Positions 1 to 5,388 of a stretch of 6,860 bases of DNA are shown piece after piece. The stretch comes from Planctomycetia bacterium (GTDB lineage Bacteria; Planctomycetota; Planctomycetia; Pirellulales; UBA1268): positions 1 through 6,860 of the forward strand of contig RFPF01000166.1 of assembly GCA_009926295.1 (NCBI GenBank), in the 5' to 3' direction. The notes under the pieces are model-generated. The model worked only from the letters and a program-made list of their open reading frames with translations, made no database searches and was not told where the DNA came from. The stretch's first letter is position 1. Each line of letters opens with the position of its first letter. The position numbers and the translations under genes were made by a program.

Positions 1-176
1 GCAGCGGGAACATCTACCGGTTCGGGCCGGACGGCTCTCTGGCGAGCACGTATGCCACCGGGTTCGGCCAGATCGGTGGGATCGTCGCCGTGCCGGAGCC
101 CGCGACCGCGGCGCTGGCACTCGGCGGCATCGCCCTCGCGGCATGGCGCCACTGGCGGCGGAGCCGAGGCGGCTGA
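1..176 (+). CDS. C-terminal end of a PEP-CTERM anchored protein (partial, 5' end outside window)
   Basis: The reading frame is open from the left edge (first full codon at position 3) to a TGA at 174-176, giving 57 visible residues. The last 28 form a PEP-CTERM sorting signal: the motif VPEP, a short hydrophobic stretch (about ALALGGIALAAW), then an Arg-rich tail (RHWRRSRGG). In this family the signal directs the protein to the exosortase/archaeosortase-like processing system of the cell envelope. The part before it (GNIYRFGPDGSL, then YATGFGQIGGIVAV) resembles a blade of an NHL/SMP-30-type beta-propeller, with the common IYRF-x-PDG pattern; that fold is an inference from one repeat only. The stop codon overlaps the start of the next gene by one base (TGATG), so the two are probably translated from one message. 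The full function cannot be told from this fragment. Confidence 0.8.
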   Translation, partial: SGNIYRFGPDGSLASTYATGFGQIGGIVAVPEPATAALALGGIALAAWRHWRRSRGG

Positions 177-1186
177 TGCGTCCGGGCCGCCGAGCCTTCA
201 CGCTCGTCGAACTGCTCGTCGTGGTCGCGATCCTCGCGGTCCTTGTCGCCCTCTTGCTGCCGGCCGTCCAGCAGGCCCGCGAGTCGGCTCGCCGCACGCA
301 CTGCACCAACAACCTCCGGCAGATCGGCCTCGCGGCGGTGAGCCACGAGTCGGCCCGCGGCCGGTTTCCGATCGGCTCCGAATCGAGGCAGTGGGCGGAA
401 CGCCCGGACTTTCCCCACCAGTTTTTCCGCTGGTCGGTGCTCGCGCACCTCGCGCCGTTCTACGAGCAGGAGGCCCTGCTCCGGGGTCTCGATCTGACGG
501 TGCCGCTCTACATCGGGCTCACGCCCGACGCGATCGCTCCCCAGAACAAGCCGATCGTGAAGCTCACCGTCGCGCTTTTTCTTTGTCCGAGCGACGCGGG
601 ACAATCCGTGTCGGAATACTTCGGACCCACGAATTACGCCGGGTGCACCGGCAGCGGCGCAGGCGGCGGCACCCCGTTCGAGACGGATGGCGTGTTCGGC
701 ATCAATTCGAAGACCCGACCACGCGACGTCACGGACGGCCTCTCGCGCACGGTCGCCTTCTCCGAGAGCACGCTCGGGTCGGGCCCGCGCGCGACGATGG
801 TCCGTTCCGCCGTGGATGCCCAGACGGGCTACGGATTCGTGTTCACGACCCCGCTCGACGAGGGCCCTTGCAGCAGGCCCTTCTACTACAACTTCACCGA
901 CCTGCGGGGATTCTCGTGGGCGAACGGCGAATACCGCACCTCGCTCTACAACCATGCCCGCCCGCCCAACTCGCCGACGATGGATTGCCTCGCGGCGTTG
1001 ATGTCGGACTCCAATCCGGCGCGGATGTACGCCGGATTCGGGTGGCGGGCGGCGCGGAGCAGGCACCCTGGAGGCGTCAACGTGCTCATGGCCGACGGCG
1101 CCGGGGCGTTCGTCGGAGATGCGGTCGACGCGGGCGTGTGGAAGGCGCTCTCCACGCGGGCCGGCGGCGAGTCTCCGGCCCCCTGA
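176..1186 (+). CDS. DUF1559 family pseudopilin-like protein (prepilin N-terminus, H-x9-DG C-terminus)
   Basis: A 336-residue protein of the DUF1559 family, which is expanded in planctomycetes and has no settled function; it is thought to be exported and assembled or processed like type II/IV pseudopilins. Residues 1-7 are a short basic leader (MRPGRRA), followed by FTLVELL and a hydrophobic helix to about residue 30; Glu12 sits at +5 of the predicted prepilin peptidase site. The family-typical VQQARESARR and CTNNLRQIGLA follow at 31-53, FLCPSD at 135-140, a PPNS segment at 263-266, and the terminal H-x9-DG motif at His297 to Asp307-Gly308. The ATG at 176 is chosen because it gives the usual short leader and forms a TGATG junction with the upstream PEP-CTERM gene; an in-frame ATG at 143 would add 11 residues inside the upstream gene. 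Residue -1 of the cleavage site is Ala rather than the usual Gly. Five cysteines are present (43, 137, 157, 232, 271). Confidence 0.92.
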   Translation: MRPGRRAFTLVELLVVVAILAVLVALLLPAVQQARESARRTHCTNNLRQIGLAAVSHESARGRFPIGSESRQWAERPDFPHQFFRWSVLAHLAPFYEQEALLRGLDLTVPLYIGLTPDAIAPQNKPIVKLTVALFLCPSDAGQSVSEYFGPTNYAGCTGSGAGGGTPFETDGVFGINSKTRPRDVTDGLSRTVAFSESTLGSGPRATMVRSAVDAQTGYGFVFTTPLDEGPCSRPFYYNFTDLRGFSWANGEYRTSLYNHARPPNSPTMDCLAALMSDSNPARMYAGFGWRAARSRHPGGVNVLMADGAGAFVGDAVDAGVWKALSTRAGGESPAP

Positions 1187-1190
1187 AGCC

Positions 1191-2168
1191 CTAGCGCCTC
1201 AGCGTCGCCAGCACCCGCTCGATGTCGGCGGGCAGCGGGCTCTCGAATCGGAGGTCTTCGCCCGTTTCTGGATGCACGAAGCCGAGTTCTGCGGCGTGGA
1301 GCATCACCCGCGGAGAGTTCGATGAATCGACCACCTTCAGGTGCCGCGGCGCGGAGTAGACCCGCTCGCCGCACACGGGATGCCCGGTCTCCGCCATGTG
1401 GATCCGGATCTGGTGCGTGCGGCCCGTCTCCAGCCGGCACTCCACGAGCGTGTAGGCGTCGCCGAAGTGCTCTTTCGGCTCGACGTGCGTGACCGACGGT
1501 TTCCCCTCCTCCGTGCCCGACGAACCACGCCGGCCGTCGCCGCGGTCGCGGACGAGGTTCGTGCGGATCGTGCCGGTGCCCACGCGGCCCACGCAGAGCG
1601 CGAGGTAGCGGCGGTGCGTGGTGTGGGCCCTGAATTGCTCGGCGAGGATCCGCTCGGCGGGCACCGTGCGGGCGAACACGACGAGGCCGCTCGTCTCGCG
1701 GTCGATGCGATGCACCGCGCGGACCGGCGGCTGCCGCCGCGGCTTGCCCCCACGGGTGCCGAACCGACGGGCCAAATACCTGCCGATCGCATCGGGCACC
1801 ATCTCGTCGAGCGTCGGCTGCACCTGCCGCCGGCGGGCCGGCCACGACCGCTCCTCGGAATGCCGCGTCGTCGTGATCCCGGTCGGCTTCTCGACCACGA
1901 CCACCTCGTCGTCGAGGTGCACGATCCGCACGTCGTCGGCCTTCGGCGGCGCGGCGCCGGCCGCGTCGAGCACCTTGACCACCTCGCCGTCCTTGAGCCG
2001 CCGCGCCGCGTCGGTGCAGATGTTGCCGTGGATCATCACGTGCCGCGACCGCACGAGCTTCTGTGCGCGGCCCCAGCTCGCACCGAGCTTCTCGCGGAGA
2101 AAGGCCGCGAGCGTCCGTCCCCGCTCGGCGACCGCGACGTGGAAGACCTTTCCCGGAGCTTGCTTCAT
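1191..2168 (-). CDS. RluA-family RNA pseudouridine synthase with N-terminal S4 domain
   Basis: A 325-residue enzyme of the RluA/RluC/RluD family, which isomerises specific uridines of rRNA or tRNA to pseudouridine in the cytoplasm. Residues about 16-66 are an S4 RNA-binding domain (RTLAAFLREKLG, then VMIHG). The catalytic domain begins at IVHLDDEVVVVEKPTGI (82-98). The catalytic motif HRIDRETSGL lies at 153-162 with Asp156 as the nucleophile; the conserved Tyr of the RRYLA motif is Tyr188; GRTHQIRIHM (249-258) and HPVCGERVY (263-271) complete the fold, with LHAAELGFVHPETGE near the end. An Arg-rich stretch at 107-148 makes the gap between the KPTG motif and the catalytic motif longer than in E. 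coli RluD. The ATG (complement of 2166-2168) gives a normal N-terminus without a clear Shine-Dalgarno sequence. The gene is convergent with the DUF1559 gene (4 bp apart) and divergent from purA. The S4 domain points to RluC/RluD-like rather than RluA-like enzymes, but the target uridine cannot be told. Confidence 0.95.
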   Translation of the reverse strand: MKQAPGKVFHVAVAERGRTLAAFLREKLGASWGRAQKLVRSRHVMIHGNICTDAARRLKDGEVVKVLDAAGAAPPKADDVRIVHLDDEVVVVEKPTGITTTRHSEERSWPARRRQVQPTLDEMVPDAIGRYLARRFGTRGGKPRRQPPVRAVHRIDRETSGLVVFARTVPAERILAEQFRAHTTHRRYLALCVGRVGTGTIRTNLVRDRGDGRRGSSGTEEGKPSVTHVEPKEHFGDAYTLVECRLETGRTHQIRIHMAETGHPVCGERVYSAPRHLKVVDSSNSPRVMLHAAELGFVHPETGEDLRFESPLPADIERVLATLRR

Positions 2169-2189
2169 GCCACGAGATTAGCACGTCCC

Positions 2190-2217
2190 TTGACCGCTTT
2201 TTGCCCGGTTTTATGCT
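2190..2217 (+). promoter_or_regulatory. Putative sigma70-type promoter of the purA-uppS-cdsA cluster
   Basis: In the divergent region between the pseudouridine synthase and purA, TTGACC (2190-2195, five of six to the -35 consensus) is followed after 16 bp by TATGCT (2212-2217, four of six to the -10 consensus). A T-rich run (TTTTTGCC) lies in the spacer, an AT-rich patch in otherwise very GC-rich DNA. Transcription would begin near 2224, which would exclude the TTG at 2218 as the purA start and leave a leader of about 65 nt before the GTG at 2290. Seen by eye only; planctomycete promoter rules are poorly known. Confidence 0.45.
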
Positions 2218-2274
2218 TTGTGCGGAGGCCTCGTGGCGGCAGCCTCCGCGAGGCGTGTGCCGTCTTTCGAGCGC

Positions 2275-2278
2275 GAGG
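2275..2278 (+). promoter_or_regulatory. Weak ribosome binding site candidate for purA
   Basis: GAGG at 2275-2278 lies 11 nt before the GTG at 2290. The spacing is somewhat long, so support is modest, but it agrees with the protein-based choice of this start. A second GAGG at 2250-2253 sits only 3 nt before another in-frame GTG (2257), too close for a normal site. Confidence 0.3.
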
Positions 2279-2289
2279 ATCATCCACAA

Positions 2290-3600
2290 GTGCCCGGCAC
2301 GTGCGTCGTCGGTCTGCAGTGGGGCGACGAGGCCAAGGGCAAGCTCGTAGACATTCTCACCGAGCGGCACGAGATCGTCGTGCGCTACGCGGGCGGGGCC
2401 AACGCCGGCCACACGGTCGTGTCGAACGGACAGACGTGGAAGCTTTCCCTCATCCCCAGCGGCATCCTCCGGGAGGCCGTCACGTGCGTTGTCACCGGCG
2501 GCGTCGTGCTCGACCCGGCCGCCGTGATCAAGGAAATCGACGGGCTCGAGGCCCGCGGCGTGGGAGTCGCCGGCAAGCTGCTCGTCAGCGACCGGGCCCA
2601 TGTCGTGTTTCCCTGGCACGTCGCCGAAGACAGGCTCCTCGACGGCAGCCTCTCCGGGGGCGAGCCGATCGGCACGACGGGCCGGGGCATCGGCCCCTGC
2701 TACCGTGACAAGGTGGGTCGATCGCTCGCCATCCGGCTCGGAGACCTCTACCGTCCCGAGTTTCGTGGACAGCTCGAACACATCGCGGGGCTGAAGACGA
2801 AGTTCCTCGGCACGGAGTTCGACGTCTCCGCGATCCACGGGCAGTATCGCCAGTACGCCGAGCGGCTGCGGCCGCTGGTCTGCGACACGACGGCGTTCCT
2901 GCTCGACGCCGTCGAGGCGGGCCGCAGGGTGCTGTTCGAGGGAGCGCAGGGCGCGCTGCTCGACGTCGACCACGGCACGTATCCCTTCGTGACCAGCAGC
3001 AACTCGTCGGGGGTCGGCATCTCGAACGGGTCCGGGGTGCCGGGCCGGTGGATCGAGCAGGTGATCGGAGTCGTGAAGGCCTACTCCACCCGTGTCGGCG
3101 GCGGACCGATGCCCACCGAGCAGGACAACGCCACGGGCCAGCGCATCCGCGACCGCGGCAACGAATACGGCACCGTGACCCGTCGGCCGCGGCGCTGCGG
3201 CTGGTTCGATGCCGTCGCTGCCCGCTACACGGCGCGACTGTCCGGGGTGGACGAACTCGCCGTGATGCTCCTCGACGTGCTCTCCGGATTCGACGAACTC
3301 GCGATCTGTTCGGCGTATCTCGTGGAGGGCCGGCGGGTGACGCAGTTTCCCAGCCACGTCGACGACCTGAAGCGGGCCCAGCCCGTCTACGAGACCCTCC
3401 CCGGCTGGCGGGAGGAACTCACCGGTGTGCGGCGCTATGATGACCTGCCGGTGAACGCCCGGCGATACCTCGCCAGGATCGGCGAACTCCTCGGCCGGCC
3501 GGTGACGGTCGTGTCGGTCGGCCCCGACCGTGCCCAGACGATCTTCTGCGAGCCGAACGCATGGCCACGAGCCACACATCCCGCGGCGGCGAACGCGTGA
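2290..3600 (+). CDS. purA: Adenylosuccinate synthetase
   Basis: PurA joins IMP and aspartate using GTP to form adenylosuccinate, the first committed step from IMP to AMP; it is cytosolic and works as a dimer. Starting at GTG 2290 the protein has 436 residues, close to the E. coli length of 432. Counted from there, the P-loop-like motif is QWGDEAKGK with Asp13 as catalytic base, and His41 lies in GGANAGHT. Further family motifs are IPSGIL, IGTTGRGIGPCYRDK, VLFEGAQGALLDVDHGTYPFVTSSN, KAYSTRVGGGP-PTE, RRCGWFDAV and SVGPDRAQTI near the C-terminus. Alternative in-frame starts are TTG 2218 and GTG 2257; 2290 is preferred because the family N-terminus begins a few residues before the VVGLQWGDE strand and because of the promoter position. 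Two substitutions against the E. coli motifs are notable: Gly to Ala in GDE-G-KGK and His to Ala in GG-H-NAGHT. It heads a cluster with uppS and cdsA, overlapping uppS by 40 or 4 bases depending on the uppS start. Confidence 0.97.
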   Translation: MPGTCVVGLQWGDEAKGKLVDILTERHEIVVRYAGGANAGHTVVSNGQTWKLSLIPSGILREAVTCVVTGGVVLDPAAVIKEIDGLEARGVGVAGKLLVSDRAHVVFPWHVAEDRLLDGSLSGGEPIGTTGRGIGPCYRDKVGRSLAIRLGDLYRPEFRGQLEHIAGLKTKFLGTEFDVSAIHGQYRQYAERLRPLVCDTTAFLLDAVEAGRRVLFEGAQGALLDVDHGTYPFVTSSNSSGVGISNGSGVPGRWIEQVIGVVKAYSTRVGGGPMPTEQDNATGQRIRDRGNEYGTVTRRPRRCGWFDAVAARYTARLSGVDELAVMLLDVLSGFDELAICSAYLVEGRRVTQFPSHVDDLKRAQPVYETLPGWREELTGVRRYDDLPVNARRYLARIGELLGRPVTVVSVGPDRAQTIFCEPNAWPRATHPAAANA

Positions 3601-4331
3601 CGGCGCCGCCCGGCCAGGTCACGGGCCCGCTTCCGCGGCACGTCGCGATCATCATGGATGGAAACGGCCGGTGGGCCCGCCAGCAGGGCCTGCCGAGGAT
3701 CGAGGGCCATCGCCGTGGGGTGGCCACGGTGCGGCGCATCACCGAGCACTGTGCCCGGCTGGGAATCGAGCAGCTCACGCTCTACTGCCTCTCGAGCGAG
3801 AACTGGCGACGGCCGGCGGCCGAACTCGAATTTCTCATGCACCTCCTCGAGCAGTACCTGATCGAGGAGCGGGCTCTCCTCCTGCGAGAGCGGATCCACG
3901 TGGCGATGATCGGCAGCCGCGAGGGGCTCCCGGAGGCCACCCTCGCGGCGCTGGATCGCACCATGGCGGTGTGCGCCGGCAACGACGGGATGCGGCTCTG
4001 CCTGGCGGTCAACTACGGCTCCCGGGCCGAGATCACAGCCGCCGCCCGGGCCCTCGCCGCGGAGTGCGTCGCGGGCCGACTCGATCCCGCCTCCATCACG
4101 GAGCACGCGCTGGGGGCCCGGCTCGACACGGCGGGCATGCCCGATCCCGATCTTCTCGTGCGCACAGCCGGCGAGATGAGGCTCAGCAATTTCCTCCTCT
4201 GGCAGAGCAGCTATGCGGAGTTGTGGGTCACCGACACCTGCTGGCCGGACTTCACGGAGGCCGACCTCGACGCGGCGATCCGGTCGTACGCGGCGCGTGA
4301 ACGTCGCTTCGGGGGGCTCTCGTCTCAATGA
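3561..4331 (+). CDS. uppS: Isoprenyl transferase (cis-prenyltransferase, undecaprenyl diphosphate synthase family)
   Basis: This enzyme extends farnesyl diphosphate with isopentenyl diphosphate units to make the cis-polyprenyl diphosphate that carries peptidoglycan and other glycan precursors at the inner membrane. From ATG 3561 it has 256 residues, normal for the family. The signature HVAIIMDGNGRWA starts at 27, with Asp33 matching the catalytic Asp26 of E. coli; GHRRG follows at 49-53, TLYCLSSENWRRP at 73-85, and LLVRTAGEMRLSNFLLWQ at 198-215 with Arg201, Glu205, Arg207 and Ser209 matching the diphosphate-binding set; Glu220 matches the Mg-binding Glu213. The E. coli RTGGE motif is RTAGE here. 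ATG 3561 overlaps purA by 40 bases; GTG 3597 is an alternative, since it forms a GTGA overlap with the purA stop and still leaves 14 residues before the first conserved strand. The end overlaps cdsA by 4 bases. Chain length of the product cannot be read from the sequence. Confidence 0.95.
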   Translation: MATSHTSRGGERVTAPPGQVTGPLPRHVAIIMDGNGRWARQQGLPRIEGHRRGVATVRRITEHCARLGIEQLTLYCLSSENWRRPAAELEFLMHLLEQYLIEERALLLRERIHVAMIGSREGLPEATLAALDRTMAVCAGNDGMRLCLAVNYGSRAEITAAARALAAECVAGRLDPASITEHALGARLDTAGMPDPDLLVRTAGEMRLSNFLLWQSSYAELWVTDTCWPDFTEADLDAAIRSYAARERRFGGLSSQ

Positions 4332-5254
4332 GCGGCGTTGCGAAGGCGGGGCGAATCGCGATGGGAACCGCCGTCGCGGCGTTGTTCTCCGGGCTGGCGT
4401 GGGCCGACGCCGTGGGGCTGGCCAACGCGGCTCCCGCCTGGTGGCTCCTGCCCATCGCGGTCGTCGTGGCGATCGGCGGCGTCGACGAGATGTGCCGGCT
4501 GTGCGCGGGCCGCGGGCTGTTCCTGCCCGCGTGGCCGCTGCGGCCGGCCGTCGTGGCCGTGCCGCTGGCGGCGGCCTGCGGCGCGCAGGCGTTCTCCTCC
4601 GCCACGTCGATTGCGTCGCCGACGGCTGCCATCGGCTGGGCCACGGCCACGTTCGCGGCGGCGCTGGTCGTCCTCTGCGCGGTGGAAGTGGCGGGGTATC
4701 GCCCCGCTTCCCGGGCGTTCGAGCGGCTCTCGGTCGCGGCGTTCGTGATGGCCTACCTCGGCCTCCCGCTGGCGTTCATGGTGAGCCTGCGGCTCTTGTG
4801 CGTGGAGAATCTCGGACCCGAGCAGCGCGGTCCCGGACACCTCGGCATCGTGCCGCTCCTGAGCCTGGTGGGCGTCGTCAAGGCCGGCGACGTCGCGGCC
4901 TACGCGGTCGGCTCGCTCGCGGGACGCAACCGCATGGCACCGCTGCTGAGCCCCGGAAAGACCTGGGAGGGCGCCGGAGCCGGCCTCGCAGGATCGCTCG
5001 CTGCCTCGTGGTTCATCCTGCGGGGCGCGGGCCTCGAGCCCGGCGCCCAGCCGTGGGGTGGATGGATGGCGTACGGACTCGCCGTGGGAGCGGCGGGAAT
5101 GCTCGGCGACCTGGCCGAGTCGCTCATCAAGCGGGAGTTGGACGCCAAGGACTCCGGCCGTTCGCTCGGCGGCCTGGGGGGTGTGCTGGACCTCGTCGAC
5201 TCGCTCCTGCTCGCGACGCCGGTGGCCTGGCTCATGTGGGTGAACGCCGGATAA
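4328..5254 (+). CDS. cdsA: Phosphatidate cytidylyltransferase (CDP-diacylglycerol synthase)
   Basis: CdsA converts phosphatidic acid and CTP into CDP-diacylglycerol, the precursor of phosphatidylglycerol, cardiolipin and phosphatidylethanolamine, in the inner membrane. The 308-residue protein is mostly hydrophobic with several predicted membrane helices (for example about 11-31, 39-51, 72-90, 102-123, 134-155, 217-233, 246-262 and 290-304). Family landmarks are VKAGDVAAYAVG (184-195, Asp188), SPGKTWEG (208-215), and the C-terminal signature from about Ser265: SLIKRELDAKDSG with Lys274-Asp275, then GGVLDLVDS with Asp288 and Asp291. Acidic residues thought to bind the metal ions are kept, but the signature normally reads PGHGG-LDR-D, whereas here it is GGLGG (Leu283 for His) and LDLVD (Leu289 for Arg). 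The ATG start overlaps the uppS stop as ATGA, a classic sign of translational coupling; uppS-cdsA adjacency is common in bacteria. A hairpin overlaps its stop codon. Confidence 0.93.
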   Translation: MSGVAKAGRIAMGTAVAALFSGLAWADAVGLANAAPAWWLLPIAVVVAIGGVDEMCRLCAGRGLFLPAWPLRPAVVAVPLAAACGAQAFSSATSIASPTAAIGWATATFAAALVVLCAVEVAGYRPASRAFERLSVAAFVMAYLGLPLAFMVSLRLLCVENLGPEQRGPGHLGIVPLLSLVGVVKAGDVAAYAVGSLAGRNRMAPLLSPGKTWEGAGAGLAGSLAASWFILRGAGLEPGAQPWGGWMAYGLAVGAAGMLGDLAESLIKRELDAKDSGRSLGGLGGVLDLVDSLLLATPVAWLMWVNAG

Positions 5255-5278
5255 AAACGGGTGAAATCGGCCGTTTTT
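5253..5278 (+). terminator. Putative intrinsic terminator after cdsA
   Basis: AAAAACGG (5253-5260) pairs perfectly with CCGTTTTT (5271-5278) around a 10-nt loop. The T run lies in the 3' arm, as in many A-stem/U-tail terminators, although the GC part of the stem is only three pairs. It begins inside the TAA stop codon of cdsA and would separate the purA-uppS-cdsA unit from phoH. The A run in the 5' arm means it could act in either direction. Its weak GC core leaves open that some readthrough reaches phoH. Confidence 0.5.
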
Positions 5279-5321
5279 GCGGGCACCGAGCGTCTCCCGC
5301 ATGGGCGGCCCGTGGAGCGGG

Positions 5322-5327
5322 TATATT
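5322..5327 (+). promoter_or_regulatory. Candidate -10 element upstream of phoH
   Basis: TATATT at 5322-5327 matches five of six positions of the -10 consensus and lies in the 134-bp gap between cdsA and phoH, 61 bp before the phoH start. No convincing -35 hexamer is seen 16-18 bp upstream (the region reads roughly GCATGG), so a promoter here would rely on a different or weak -35 element. Its position just after the putative cdsA terminator makes a separate phoH promoter reasonable. Confidence 0.3.
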
Positions 5328-5388
5328 TGAATCCCGTCATCCCCCATCCCTCGAGACCGTCGGCGACCGCTCGTCGCCACGGGCTCCG

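Noticed and set aside
14..1066. Minus-strand 350-codon and plus-strand 380-codon (52-1194) frames overlapping the DUF1559 gene
   Set aside because: Both are high-GC shadows with Arg-rich, domain-free translations; the DUF1559 frame has N- and C-terminal family motifs.
1158..1181. 7-bp GC hairpin (GGGCCGG with CCGGCCC) at the end of the DUF1559 gene as a terminator
   Set aside because: It lies inside the coding region, has no T run, and such stems are expected by chance at this GC content; the convergent junction may still be ended by another mechanism.
946..3579. Very long (877-codon) minus-strand open frame antisense to purA and crossing the pseudouridine synthase region
   Set aside because: High-GC codon bias keeps the antisense frame open. 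The translation is Arg/Ala/Gly/Pro-rich and of low plausibility, has no recognisable domain, and overlaps two well-supported genes.
5300..5314. Imperfect palindrome CATGGGC-GG-CCCGTG upstream of phoH as an operator
   Set aside because: Six pairs including a G-T wobble with a 3-nt loop in GC-rich DNA; no second copy or known operator similarity.
4213..5388. In-frame upstream extension of phoH through the whole of cdsA
   Set aside because: The extra 392 codons translate to Arg/Gly-rich sequence with no family similarity, while cdsA in the other frame is clear; the PhoH family length is met from ATG 5389.
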